From contig CAAGJM010000027.1 of the NCBI GenBank assembly GCA_900770185.1, positions 1 through 64,000 on the forward strand: a stretch of DNA of 64,000 nucleotides. Reading direction: 5' to 3'. Of this stretch, positions 33,019-42,042 are shown in pieces. Source of the DNA: Clostridia bacterium. Its GTDB lineage: Bacteria; Bacillota; Clostridia; Christensenellales; Borkfalkiaceae. Under the pieces are notes generated by a model. It made no database searches and had not been told where the DNA came from. It saw only the letters and a list, made by a program, of their open reading frames with translations. Position 1 is the first letter of the stretch; the number at the start of each line of letters is the position of its first letter. Both the position numbers and the translations under genes were made by a program.

Positions 33019-33241
33019 CACTAGCCTCCTTGTAGCGTATTTCGCCGCGGTCGGAACCTATATCGCTCCCGCGGGAAGGCGTTTTAATAATATTCATAGA
33101 ACTATTATCGGTAAAAAATTTGAAAAAATGCAAAACGGCAAAAAGCAAAAACAGCGCAATAAAAAACCGCCCCGTTACGCTTTTTTCGTCGGTTGCGGCT
33201 TTAAGCCTTTTCTTTAAGGCGTGTAAGAATTTTATTTTCAA
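32999..33241 (-). CDS. Unknown small single-pass membrane protein
   Basis: Not recognised. The 80-codon frame starts with TTG at 33241 (no ATG or GTG available), 41 bases inside the 3' end of sigF, and ends 20 bases inside spoVAC. It encodes a basic N-terminus, one hydrophobic helix (~26-43, FFIALFLLFAVLHFF) and a polar tail. Overlap with both neighbours is what translationally coupled operon genes look like, but a weak start and no known homologue leave room for chance. It fills the position held by spoVAA/spoVAB in Bacillus, without resembling them. Confidence 0.42.
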   Translation of the reverse strand: MKIKFLHALKKRLKAATDEKSVTGRFFIALFLLFAVLHFFKFFTDNSSMNIIKTPSRGSDIGSDRGEIRYKEASDEKRKN

Positions 33242-33920
33242 GTCGGGAAACCTGCACTTGCGATACGCCCAATATGGCGGCGACTTCGCCCTGCGTTTTA
33301 TCCCTGAAATATCTTAAAATTATAAGTTTTCGCTCCCGCTCGTTAAGCGTTGCGAGAAGGCTTTTAAGATACAGCGAGTCGATATGCTCGTCTTCGGAAA
33401 AGCCTGACGGGATTTTGTCGATAATAGCTTGCCCCTTATCTTCGCCGTCGTCAACGCTCGTATATAGCGAAACGGGCATTTTTGACGAGTCAAGCACTAA
33501 AACGACGTCTTCTTTCGATATTTTAAGGGATGCAGATATTGCGTCGATATCGGGCGATTTACCGAACTTAACCTCGTAATTTTCAACGAATTTGTTTATT
33601 TCGCGCGCCTGCATTTTAATTATACGGGAAACTTTGATTTCGCCGTCGTCGCGAAGATATCGCTTTATTTCGCCTATTATCATAGGGACTGCGTAGGTCG
33701 AGAACTTAACGCCGAACTTTTCGTCGAAATTGTTAATCGCTTTCAGAAGCCCCATTGAGCCTAACTGATACAAATCGTCGTAATCGACGTTTTTGCCCAA
33801 AAAACGCTGAACGATGCTTTTAATTAAAAGCGAATTTTGTTTTATAAGAATTTCCTTGCTTTTTTCGTCGCCCGATTTAGCCTTTCTTATGTGCCTTAGC
33901 GTTTCTTCAAAGCTAAGCAT
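33201..33920 (-). CDS. sigF: Forespore sigma factor SigF
   Basis: The first compartment-specific sigma factor of the forespore. It has region 2 (DDLYQLGSMGLLKAINNFDEK), region 3 (KVSRIIKMQAREINKFVE) and region 4 with the C-terminal helix-turn-helix QGEVAAILGVSQVQVSRLE. The 239-residue length is typical. It begins 7 bases after spoIIAB, with only a weak Shine-Dalgarno site, so coupling is likely. It is third in the classic spoIIAA-spoIIAB-sigF order. Confidence 0.96.
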   Translation of the reverse strand: MLSFEETLRHIRKAKSGDEKSKEILIKQNSLLIKSIVQRFLGKNVDYDDLYQLGSMGLLKAINNFDEKFGVKFSTYAVPMIIGEIKRYLRDDGEIKVSRIIKMQAREINKFVENYEVKFGKSPDIDAISASLKISKEDVVLVLDSSKMPVSLYTSVDDGEDKGQAIIDKIPSGFSEDEHIDSLYLKSLLATLNERERKLIILRYFRDKTQGEVAAILGVSQVQVSRLENKILTRLKEKA

Positions 33921-33927
33921 CCGACTT

Positions 33928-34347
33928 TTACACCGCTTCCGCTATTCTTTTAGTCATAGTTATGCGCGTGCCTTTGTTCGGCGCGGACTTTACTTCCACT
34001 TCGTCCATAAACGCCTGCATAACCGTAAACCCCATGCCGGAACGCTCTGCGCCCGTCGTAAAACACGGCTCCAACGCTTTTTTAACGTCTGATATGCCGA
34101 CGCCGTCGTCGATTACTTCAATATAAAGTTCTCTCCCGTCAAGGCGGGCAATCAGCTCTATTTCTCCCACCCCGTCCGGGTACCCGTGAACAATCGCGTT
34201 GGTGACCGCTTCGCTTACCGCGGTCTTGATATCGTTGATTTCGCTGAGCGTAGGGTTCAGATTTAAAATAAACGTTGCGACTACGTTTCTTGCGAACGCC
34301 TCGTTTTCGGATAACGATGAAAAAGTTAATTTCATTGCGTTTTGCAT
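33928..34347 (-). CDS. spoIIAB: Anti-sigma F factor SpoIIAB
   Basis: A GHKL-type kinase that binds SigF and phosphorylates SpoIIAA. Seen are the N-box TAVSEAVTNAIVHGYP, the G1 box VIDDGVGI and the G2 region ERSGMGFTVMQAFMD. The 139-residue length is standard. Shine-Dalgarno AAGGAG precedes the ATG. Confidence 0.96.
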   Translation of the reverse strand: MQNAMKLTFSSLSENEAFARNVVATFILNLNPTLSEINDIKTAVSEAVTNAIVHGYPDGVGEIELIARLDGRELYIEVIDDGVGISDVKKALEPCFTTGAERSGMGFTVMQAFMDEVEVKSAPNKGTRITMTKRIAEAV

Positions 34348-34356
34348 ATTTACTCC

Positions 34357-34665
34357 TTAAATTATAGGCAAAATTTTGTAAAGCCCTGATATTTGCATTA
34401 TTTTTTGAACGTTAGAAGGGGGGTTTTGAACGAAAGCGGCGATATTGTAACTTTTAATTTTTTTATACCGACCTATAAGCATCCCTATCCCCGTGCTGTC
34501 CATAAAAGAAACGTTTTCAAAATTGAATATCACGCTTTTAACGAAGGCGTTTTCGTCGATCAGCTTATCTATTTTCGCTTTTTGTCCGCTTACGCCGTGT
34601 TCGTCTATTTCGCCGTAAAAATACAAATACAAATCGTTATTTACCAAATTGTGTTTAACAACCAT
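34357..34665 (-). CDS. spoIIAA: Anti-anti-sigma factor SpoIIAA
   Basis: A STAS-domain protein that releases SigF when unphosphorylated. The phosphorylation serine lies in FMDSTGIGMLIGRY (Ser57 with the start used here, matching Ser58 in Bacillus). The ATG at 34665 is preceded by TGGAG at 9 bases; a GTG at 34680 would include that site and is less likely. No clear sigma-H promoter could be picked out upstream. Confidence 0.93.
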   Translation of the reverse strand: MVVKHNLVNNDLYLYFYGEIDEHGVSGQKAKIDKLIDENAFVKSVIFNFENVSFMDSTGIGMLIGRYKKIKSYNIAAFVQNPPSNVQKIMQISGLYKILPII

Positions 34666-34746
34666 AATTTCTGACTCCACGATAATAATAACTTATTTTT
34701 TATCGCAAAATTTGAGCGTTTAGGTCGGATTTTTGCGATTTTTGGC

Positions 34747-34780
34747 AAAAAAATAAAGCCGCTTTAAACGACTTTATTTT
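34747..34780 (-). terminator. Terminator of the MBL-fold gene
   Basis: The stem AATAAAGTCG/CGGCTTTATT with a 7-base loop is followed by a T-run on the minus strand. Confidence 0.82.
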
Positions 34781-34810
34781 CAATTTGTTTTATTTGGTTT
34801 TTGACTGACT

Positions 34811-36091
34811 TTACGCCGCCATATCGAAGATTTTTTGATTTGACTTGCCGCCCTTGAAGAACACGTCGTCGGTAAAATTGCTTGACGGTACGGTCGGCGT
34901 TACGTCAAACGAGCCGTTGCCTTCGACCGAAACGACGATAGAGCCGTTTAAATCGGTGCGGAAAAAAGTGCAATTTTCTTGCATAAGCAAATCTAAAACC
35001 ACCTGATGCGGGTGCTTGAATTTATTGTCCAACCCGCAAGATATAAGCGAGTATTCGGGCTTGGTTTTTTCGATAAGCCCTTTGCTTACGGCGTTTGCCG
35101 AGCCGTGGTGCCCTTCCTTTAATATATCGACGTTCAAAAAGTCGGGGTCGGTGTAATTATCCAAAAAGTCGGTTATAACTTCTTTTTCGCCGTCGCCGGT
35201 AAACAGCATATCGAAGCGTGTTTCGTCGTCCTGCGCGCCTTTTACCGAATAAGTGAACTTTATGTACGGCGAATAATCGTTATTGTCGGACGAAGATATT
35301 TCGCTTACGTTTTTAGTCGGCGTTAAAAAGTCGAAAGTATAGGCGTAAGTTATGCCGTTGTAAATGATATTACGGCTTATATCGCTGTCCTTATTGAAAA
35401 ACTCCCAGTTGGCGTGGTGTAAAGTTCCGTCGTCTTCTAAATAAGTTTCGTTTACGACGGAATTTAAAAATCTGCCGTAGGTTTTCGTTCCCTGCGTTTT
35501 CGATTTCTTGACGAGCGGATTGAATTCTTTGGTGAAAGTATAATCGTTGCCGCTGTAATTCTGCATCGGACGAAGAACGTTTCTTATCTCGTAATCGTTA
35601 AACAGATTTTCCATTTCGCCGATATGGTCTGCGTCGCTGTGGGTGGCGATAAGATAGTGGAAAGTCTTTATATTAAGTTTATCGATGTAAGGCTTTAATT
35701 TTTTCTTGTACGAGCCTGCGTCGCCGCAATCTATTATTACGTTAATTCCGTCGGGAAGCTGAAGAATTATCGAATCGCCCTGCCCGACGTCAACCATGTG
35801 AATTTTAAGCTCGTTAAGTTCATTTACGGTTATGTCGCTATCGTACCTGGTTATTTTGCTGTTTGCCTCAATAGGGTCTTCGCCGTAAATGATTTTATTT
35901 ACGAAAGCTTTGACCGTCGGCACGAACACGTATAAAAGCACAAGCGTTATTAAAATAATTACGACCGCTAAAATTACATACTTAAAATACGGACGTTTAG
36001 CCGCTTTTTTGACTTGTTTTTTAACGGTTTTGTTTACTTTATTTTGCGATATTTTGCCAGATTTATTAGAATTTTTCTTTTTATCAGCCAT
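34811..36091 (-). CDS. Membrane-anchored metallo-beta-lactamase-fold hydrolase (ComEC C-terminal-like)
   Basis: The 426-residue protein has a very Lys-rich cytoplasmic start, one membrane helix (~36-60) and an extracellular MBL domain like the C-terminal domain of ComEC. Key motifs are HMVDVGQGDSIIL (~98-110), the metal-binding HSDADH (151-156), a later FTGDGEKE and EGHHGSANAVS. The ComEC-type channel domain is missing, so this is the free-standing type, probably a secreted nuclease or phosphodiesterase; the substrate is inferred. Its ATG overlaps the stop codon of the methyltransferase gene by one base (TAATG). Confidence 0.85.
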   Translation of the reverse strand: MADKKKNSNKSGKISQNKVNKTVKKQVKKAAKRPYFKYVILAVVIILITLVLLYVFVPTVKAFVNKIIYGEDPIEANSKITRYDSDITVNELNELKIHMVDVGQGDSIILQLPDGINVIIDCGDAGSYKKKLKPYIDKLNIKTFHYLIATHSDADHIGEMENLFNDYEIRNVLRPMQNYSGNDYTFTKEFNPLVKKSKTQGTKTYGRFLNSVVNETYLEDDGTLHHANWEFFNKDSDISRNIIYNGITYAYTFDFLTPTKNVSEISSSDNNDYSPYIKFTYSVKGAQDDETRFDMLFTGDGEKEVITDFLDNYTDPDFLNVDILKEGHHGSANAVSKGLIEKTKPEYSLISCGLDNKFKHPHQVVLDLLMQENCTFFRTDLNGSIVVSVEGNGSFDVTPTVPSSNFTDDVFFKGGKSNQKIFDMAA

Positions 36092-37257
36092 TATTCAACC
36101 CTTATTACCGCCGCTTTTAAGTATAACGCCTCGTCTGACGTTATTAAGTTTGCGTGGTCCTTACTTTGATATCTTAGTTCCACAAGCCTTGCTTTTACGC
36201 CGCTTTCGATAACGCTTCGTTTAAGCATATCCATAAACAAATTGACGGTTAAATGTTGCGAACAACTGCAAGTTATCAGATATCCGCCCTTTTCGACGAG
36301 CTTTAACCCTAAAATGTTTATGTCTTTATATCCCTTGACGGCGTCCTTAACCGTGTCTGCGCTTTTCGTAAACGCCGGCGGGTCAAGAATGACGACGCCG
36401 AATTTTTGCCCGTCCTTTTTATACTCTCTTAACTTTTCAAAAACGTCGGCCTTTACGGCTTTAACGTTCGTAAGCCCGTTTAATTCCGCGTTTTTTAAGA
36501 CGTAACCGACGGCGGTTTCGGATATATCTACGGCTGTCACTTCGCTCGCGCCGAACTTCGCCGCGCAAAGCGAAAACCCGCCTATGTTTGAAAAGCAGTC
36601 TAAAACCGTTCTGCCGTTTACGTAATTTGCAACGTTTTTGCGATTTTCTTTCTGATCTAAAAAATATCCCGTTTTTTGTCCTTCCGCCATATCGACGAGC
36701 ATTTTAAGACCGTTTTCGGTTATCTCGACGACGGGGTCGAACTCACCGTAAATCGCGCCCTTGAATTTTTTAAGCCCTTCCTTTTCACGCACCGAAACGT
36801 CGCTCCGCTCGTATATGCCTTTCGGCGCAAAAACTTCGATTAACGCTTTAATTATCATATCTTTGCGCGCTTCCGTACCCAAACATAAAATCTGAACGCA
36901 CAAATAATCTTCGTACCTGTCGACGATAAGCCCGGGTAGCCCGTCGCTTTCGGAAAACACCGCCCTGTATGCCCTGCCGTAATTTAACGTGAGGCGATAG
37001 TCGTTCGCGGCTTTAATTCTTTTTAAAAAAAAGTTATAGTCGATAGGCTCTTCTTTATAAGTTAAAACCCTGACGAGTATTTTTGACAGGTGGTTTATAA
37101 ACCCCGAACAAACGAACCGCCCGTCGGCATTTTCGACGCGGCAAATCGCCCCTTTAACGTCCTTACCCTCGATTTTTTCGACTTCGTTCGCAAATATCCA
37201 CGGATAACCGTTTAACACGCGCGATTCTTTATTTTTTTTTAATTTTACGATATACAT
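36091..37257 (-). CDS. RlmI-like 23S rRNA cytosine-5 methyltransferase
   Basis: Residues ~1-75 form a PUA domain (RVLNGYPWIFANEV) and the rest a Rossmann methyltransferase with the SAM motif VLDCFSNIGGFSLCAAKFGA and the catalytic motifs VILDPPAFTKS and ITCSCSQHL. This is the RlmI/YwbD family; E. coli RlmI makes m5C1962. The 388-residue length fits. The ATG at 37257 is used because TATACT ends 6 bases before it; the next upstream in-frame codon (37272) lies inside the promoter. Confidence 0.92.
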   Translation of the reverse strand: MYIVKLKKNKESRVLNGYPWIFANEVEKIEGKDVKGAICRVENADGRFVCSGFINHLSKILVRVLTYKEEPIDYNFFLKRIKAANDYRLTLNYGRAYRAVFSESDGLPGLIVDRYEDYLCVQILCLGTEARKDMIIKALIEVFAPKGIYERSDVSVREKEGLKKFKGAIYGEFDPVVEITENGLKMLVDMAEGQKTGYFLDQKENRKNVANYVNGRTVLDCFSNIGGFSLCAAKFGASEVTAVDISETAVGYVLKNAELNGLTNVKAVKADVFEKLREYKKDGQKFGVVILDPPAFTKSADTVKDAVKGYKDINILGLKLVEKGGYLITCSCSQHLTVNLFMDMLKRSVIESGVKARLVELRYQSKDHANLITSDEALYLKAAVIRVE

Positions 37258-37263
37258 AGGTAA

Positions 37264-37292
37264 AGTATACAATATTCAGGTGGAATTTTCAA
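37264..37292 (-). promoter_or_regulatory. Promoter of RlmI-like gene, predicted leaderless
   Basis: TTGAAA (37287-37292), a 17-base spacer and TATACT (37264-37269) end 6 bases before the ATG at 37257. No Shine-Dalgarno site. Confidence 0.78.
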
Positions 37293-37395
37293 TAAATTTT
37301 TCGGCAAAATTATTGATGAAAATTTTGAAAAAGTAAAGCGTCCCTAATTATAAGGAACGCTTTAAAGTTTTTAGTTAATAAATGTTTGAGCTTAA

Positions 37396-39429
37396 TTATT
37401 TATTGATAAGCTCGGCAATCGAGATACCGTTGTCGCTCGATTCGGTCCAACCGCGCATATTGTCGGGGTCTTCGACCTTTCTTGCCTTTTTGCCTTTAGC
37501 GGGCTTATCGTCCTTTGCTTCGGGTTTTTCGGCCGCGGGGGTGAGAGCTTTAATGGAAAGAGTCATTCTTTCTTTTTCGGGATTGATTGCAAGAATCTTA
37601 GCCTGAACTTCTTCGCCGACCTTTAATGCGGAAGCGGCGTTTTCAAGGAATTCATGCGAAATTTGAGAAACGTGAACCAAACCGTCAACACCCTTTTCAA
37701 CTTCAACGAATGCACCGAAGTCGGTTATTCTGACGACCTTACCGGTGATAACGTCGCCAACGGCATATTTTTCGGCAACTAAATCCCAAGGCTTCGGTTG
37801 AAGTTGCTTATAACCGATAGAAACTTTTTTGTTTTCTTTATCGACTTTCAAAACTACGAAGTCGTAAGTTTTGCCGAGTTCCAAAACGTCCGCAGGAGAT
37901 TTAACGTTGTTCCACGCAAGGTCGCTTATGTGCGCCAAGCAGTCAAAACCGTTTACGACGACGAACGCGCCGAATTGAGCGAATCTTGCAACGGTACCCG
38001 AAACGATATCGTTTTCTGCAACGTTTGCGAAAAATTCCTCTTCTTTTGCGGCTCTTTCAGCGTCGCGTTCAGCCTTTTCGGCTTCCAGAATAACTTTTTG
38101 AGAAGCAACGATTTCTTTTCTTCTCGCGGTGTATTCGACTTTAAGAGCTTTGCACCTTAAAGTTTTGCCAACGTATTTTTCAAAATCTTTAACGAAGCCG
38201 ATTTTAATTTCCCTTGAAGGAATAAACACGTTGAAGTTATCGATTTTACCGACCAAGCCGCCCTTATTGAAGCCGCTTACGGTTACGTTGAAAACTTTGC
38301 CTTCGTTAAGCTCTTTAACGAATTCTTCTTCTTTTTGAAGGACAAGAATTTGCTTTTGCGAAATTTTAAGAGGCGATTTATCCATAACGACCACTTCGAT
38401 TTCGTCGCCGATTTTATAATCGTCTTTATTGAACTCTTCTTTCGCAAGCTCTTCTTTAGGAAGCGTAATATCAGTTTTACCGTCGAAATAAACTTTCAAA
38501 CCGTCGTCGTTAACTTGAGAAATGACTACGCTTATTTTCTGTCCCTTCTTAAGATTTTGCTTTTCGTCAAGCAAAGCAACAGCTTGTTCCATGATATTTG
38601 CTTCTTTTTCTTCCATAGTTAAGAAAACCTCCATTGACTGTTCGTACGGCGTGGACGCACCGCTGACAATCCCGACGCTTTCAAAGCGCCTTAATAAATT
38701 ATAATCAAGCGTTTCGGGGCGTTCCGCAAAAAAAACGTTGGCACAGTTTTTTTTGCAAATTGCGTAAAGTTTATTGGTGTTGGAGCTACATTTGCCGCCG
38801 ATAACCACCATTGCCGCCATACGCTTCGACAAGTCGAGCGCGTCCCTTTGCCGCTCCATTGTAGTATAGCAAATAGTTTTAAAAATCTCAACTGTTTTTG
38901 CGCCCGTTGCCGCAAGTTTTTTTAAAAAATCGTCAAATTTTTCCGCTTCGCAAGTGGTTTGCGCGACAACGCAAATTTTGCCCGACAAAACTTCGCTTTC
39001 GGGGAGGGCTTCGCCGTCGGTAATAAACGCCGAATTATCGCACCAGCCGTTTATGCCCGCAACTTCCGGGTGGTTCTTTTGCCCGACTATTATTATTTTG
39101 TAGCCGAGATTGTGATGTTTTTCGACGATATCATGAATTTTTTTGACGAACGGGCAAGTCATATCGACGATTTTAACGCCCTTTTTTTGAAGCTCGTCAA
39201 ACGTTTTTTTACCCTCGCCGTGCGACCTGATTATAACGGTGCCGTCGCTTACGTCGTCAATCGAATAAACGGTTCTGACGCCCTTATTTTCAAGACTTTT
39301 CAAAACGCTTTCGTTGTGAATTATGTCGCCTAAAATATAAACGTTCTTATCCGTCAACGATATCGCCGCGTCGACCGCGCGCTTGACGCCGGGGCAAAAA
39401 CCCGCGTGTTTGCTAAGCTCTGCGCGCAT
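37396..39429 (-). CDS. ispH-rpsA: IspH-ribosomal protein S1 fusion
   Basis: Residues ~1-280 are HMB-PP reductase (IspH/LytB), the last step of the MEP isoprenoid pathway, with the [4Fe-4S] cysteines Cys12 (FCPGVKRAV), Cys92 (DMTCPFV) and Cys214 (GGKCSSNTNK). Residues ~300-630 carry four S1 RNA-binding repeats, the last two the most canonical (GTVARFAQFGAFV, GKVVRITDFGAFVEVEKGVDG). The fusion is well known in Clostridia. The C-terminus is Lys/Ala-rich. Its start overlaps plsC by 17 bases, in the usual cmk-plsC-ispH order. Confidence 0.96.
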   Translation of the reverse strand: MRAELSKHAGFCPGVKRAVDAAISLTDKNVYILGDIIHNESVLKSLENKGVRTVYSIDDVSDGTVIIRSHGEGKKTFDELQKKGVKIVDMTCPFVKKIHDIVEKHHNLGYKIIIVGQKNHPEVAGINGWCDNSAFITDGEALPESEVLSGKICVVAQTTCEAEKFDDFLKKLAATGAKTVEIFKTICYTTMERQRDALDLSKRMAAMVVIGGKCSSNTNKLYAICKKNCANVFFAERPETLDYNLLRRFESVGIVSGASTPYEQSMEVFLTMEEKEANIMEQAVALLDEKQNLKKGQKISVVISQVNDDGLKVYFDGKTDITLPKEELAKEEFNKDDYKIGDEIEVVVMDKSPLKISQKQILVLQKEEEFVKELNEGKVFNVTVSGFNKGGLVGKIDNFNVFIPSREIKIGFVKDFEKYVGKTLRCKALKVEYTARRKEIVASQKVILEAEKAERDAERAAKEEEFFANVAENDIVSGTVARFAQFGAFVVVNGFDCLAHISDLAWNNVKSPADVLELGKTYDFVVLKVDKENKKVSIGYKQLQPKPWDLVAEKYAVGDVITGKVVRITDFGAFVEVEKGVDGLVHVSQISHEFLENAASALKVGEEVQAKILAINPEKERMTLSIKALTPAAEKPEAKDDKPAKGKKARKVEDPDNMRGWTESSDNGISIAELINK

Positions 39430-40096
39430 TTTGTTTATCCGCTTTTTTAGCGGCTTTTTTATTCTTTTTAGCCGCTTTTTCAGCGTTTATTTCATCGACT
39501 TTTTTAAAGAGTTCCGTTTGCAGTTCCTTCATTTTTTGTTCGACTATTTTAGTTGCCTCGGCGGCGACCTCGTCGGTAAACTTAACGTCGTAAAACTCGC
39601 TTAAATCAAACGACTCGCCTACCATCGCATATCCGCGTTTAAACGGCTTTATTCCTTCGTAAATTATAATGGGCGTTATGGGCGCGCGGCCTTTAACGGC
39701 AAAAAGCGCGGTGCCCGTTTTGAGGGTCTGAATTTCGTTGCTTACTTTATTGCGGGTACCTTCGGGGAAAACGGCAAGGCGTTTTTCGTCTTTCAATACT
39801 TTTAAGCAACGCTTAATCGAGGATATTTCGGGCTTTTCGCGGTTGATGGGAATTGCGCCGAGACACGACAAAACGAACTTGTTGAACCAATTCGAAAACC
39901 ATTCTTTTTTAGATAAAAACATGGTGCGCGACATATAAAGCGAGCCTATAACGTAAACGTCAGCTTTTCGCTGGTGGTTGCAAACGACGATGCGTCTGCC
40001 CTTTTTTACAAGGTTTTCTTTACCGAAAACTTTAACCCTGTATATCGTCCTGTAAAGCCCCATCAATATAGGGCGCAAAATGTAGTATAAAATCAT
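39413..40096 (-). CDS. plsC: 1-acyl-sn-glycerol-3-phosphate acyltransferase
   Basis: Makes phosphatidic acid from lysophosphatidic acid and acyl donors at the membrane. The catalytic NHxxxxD motif is NHQRKAD and the second block is VFPEGTRNK. The protein has an N-terminal hydrophobic stretch and an unusual Lys/Ala-rich coiled tail (~190-227). Four-base overlap with cmk at its start. Confidence 0.94.
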   Translation of the reverse strand: MILYYILRPILMGLYRTIYRVKVFGKENLVKKGRRIVVCNHQRKADVYVIGSLYMSRTMFLSKKEWFSNWFNKFVLSCLGAIPINREKPEISSIKRCLKVLKDEKRLAVFPEGTRNKVSNEIQTLKTGTALFAVKGRAPITPIIIYEGIKPFKRGYAMVGESFDLSEFYDVKFTDEVAAEATKIVEQKMKELQTELFKKVDEINAEKAAKKNKKAAKKADKQNARRA

Positions 40097-40755
40097 TTTT
40101 CACCTTTAATTATCGCTAAAATTTTGTCTAAAACCTCGTCAATCGTAAGTTCGCTTGTGTCGATAAAAACAGCGCCCTTAGCTTGTTTTAAGGGGGATAT
40201 TTCGCGGTGCGTATCCTGATAGTCGCGCTGCTCCATTTCTTTTTTAAGCGTTTCAAAATCGACTTTTTCACCGCGCGCGGTCAATTCTTTACGCCTGCGC
40301 TCCGCACGCACGTCGATAGATGCGGTCACGAAAAACTTATACTCGGCGTTCGGCAAAACGTTGGTGCCGACGTCGCGCCCGTCCAAAACGCAGTCGTTCG
40401 TTTTTGCGACTACTCTTTGCGCTTCGACCATTTTTTTGCGAATAGAAGGATACGCGCTTATTTTGGACGCGAGAAGAGAAATTTCGTTTTCGCGAATGGT
40501 TTTTGAAACGTCTTCGCCGTCAAGGTAAGTTATTTGCTCGCCGTCCGCATAACCTACGGTAACGCATACTTTTTCAGCCAAAGCGTTTACTTCGGCTTCG
40601 TTGTTTGCGTCTACGCCTAAGCGCCTTGCTTTAACGGCGCACGCGCGATACATGGCACCCGTATCGAGGTACAAAACGTTAAGTTTTTTTGAAAGAAGTT
40701 TGGCGACGGTCGATTTACCGCTGCCGGAAGGTCCGTCAATCGCAATATTCAGCAT
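40093..40755 (-). CDS. cmk: Cytidylate kinase
   Basis: Phosphorylates CMP and dCMP. Walker A GPSGSGKSTVAK at the N-terminus; the CMP-binding segment CVLDGRDVGTNVLP and a LID with REISPLKQAKGAVFIDTSE. The 220-residue length is typical. Shine-Dalgarno AAGGGAA. Confidence 0.97.
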   Translation of the reverse strand: MLNIAIDGPSGSGKSTVAKLLSKKLNVLYLDTGAMYRACAVKARRLGVDANNEAEVNALAEKVCVTVGYADGEQITYLDGEDVSKTIRENEISLLASKISAYPSIRKKMVEAQRVVAKTNDCVLDGRDVGTNVLPNAEYKFFVTASIDVRAERRRKELTARGEKVDFETLKKEMEQRDYQDTHREISPLKQAKGAVFIDTSELTIDEVLDKILAIIKGEK

Positions 40756-40827
40756 AAGTTCCCTTTTTTGAAAATTGTGGTTAAAATTTTTGCGCTTTAT
40801 TTATTTTGCGCATATTTCGGCAAAAAG

Positions 40828-42042
40828 CTAATCGTTAGCGGCGGCCTTACCCGTCGAAAACGCTATTTGCAGGTTGAACCCGCCGGTAAACGCGTCCAAA
40901 TCTAACACTTCGCCGCAAAAACGCAAGCCCTTAATAAGCTTGCTTTCCATATTTTTGGGGTTGATTTCTTTAACGCAAACACCGCCACGGGTTATGACCG
41001 CTTCGTTAAAACCGCGCGTGCCCGTAATTTCAAAATCTAAGTTTTTAAGCGCAAAAACAAGTCTTTCGCGCTCTTTTACCGTTATAGAATTAGGCTTTTT
41101 ATATTCGGGTATGCCCGCCCGCTTTATTATAAGCGGAATAAGCGACTTCGGGAGCAACGCGTCGAGCGAATTTTTAATTTCTTTATTCAAATTAAGGTTA
41201 AAATCTCTTAAAACGCGTGCGGAAAGCGTTTCACGTTCAAGCGCGGGTTTTAAGTCGATTTTAAGCATAAATTTATCGGCTTTAACGCCGTTTATTACCG
41301 ATGAGGCGCTTAAAATAGTAGGCCCCGATATACCGTAATGGGTGAATAAGGCTTCGCCTTGCTTTGCGTAAATAAGTTTACCGTCCGCAAAAACGCTTAC
41401 GCCGACGTTTTTGAGAGTTAAGCCCTGCAAAGGCGAAAAGTCGCCGCCTGCAAGATTTAACCCTGTAAGCGAAGGGGAAAGCTCGGTTACGGTGTGACCG
41501 ACGGCTTCGGCAAAACCATATCCGTCGCCCGTGGAGCCCGTGGACGGATAACTCAGCCCGCCTGTCGCAACTATTACTCTATCGCAAAAATATTCGTTTT
41601 TATCGGTGATTATCGATTTAACCGCACCGCCGAAAGTCGTAATTGATTTAACCGTTTCGTTAAGTTTAACGGTTACTTTTGCAGACAAAATCGCGGAAGA
41701 AAGGGTCTTTATAACGTCGCTCGATTTATCGCTTTCGGGAAAAACTCTGTTGCCCCGTTCGACTTTTGTTTTCAGTCCCAACCCGTTAAAAAAATCTACC
41801 GTTTCTTGCGGGGTAAAGCCGTAAATACTCGCATAAACGAATTTAGGGTTGGTTACGACGTTTTGCAAAAAATCATCCGGCTCGCAAAGGTTCGTTAAAT
41901 TGCACCTTCCCTTGCCGGTTATATATATTTTTTTACCCAATTTTTCGTTTTTTTCTATCAAGACCACTTCGTTTCCGTTGATGGCCGAAAAGTATGCCGC
42001 AATCATGCCCGACGCGCCGCCGCCGATTACGCCGACCTTCAT
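40828..42042 (-). CDS. HI0933/BaiN-family flavoprotein
   Basis: An NAD(P)/FAD-dependent oxidoreductase family of unsettled function; one member (BaiN) acts in bile-acid dehydroxylation. The N-terminal dinucleotide site is VGVIGGGASGMIAAYFSA, followed by KIYITGKGRCNLTN, VIVATGGLSYPSTGSTGDG and the C-terminal GFNLQIAFSTGKAA. The 404-residue length is normal. It overlaps surE by four bases (ATGA) and has Shine-Dalgarno AAGGTGA. Context gives no substrate. Confidence 0.9.
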   Translation of the reverse strand: MKVGVIGGGASGMIAAYFSAINGNEVVLIEKNEKLGKKIYITGKGRCNLTNLCEPDDFLQNVVTNPKFVYASIYGFTPQETVDFFNGLGLKTKVERGNRVFPESDKSSDVIKTLSSAILSAKVTVKLNETVKSITTFGGAVKSIITDKNEYFCDRVIVATGGLSYPSTGSTGDGYGFAEAVGHTVTELSPSLTGLNLAGGDFSPLQGLTLKNVGVSVFADGKLIYAKQGEALFTHYGISGPTILSASSVINGVKADKFMLKIDLKPALERETLSARVLRDFNLNLNKEIKNSLDALLPKSLIPLIIKRAGIPEYKKPNSITVKERERLVFALKNLDFEITGTRGFNEAVITRGGVCVKEINPKNMESKLIKGLRFCGEVLDLDAFTGGFNLQIAFSTGKAAAND

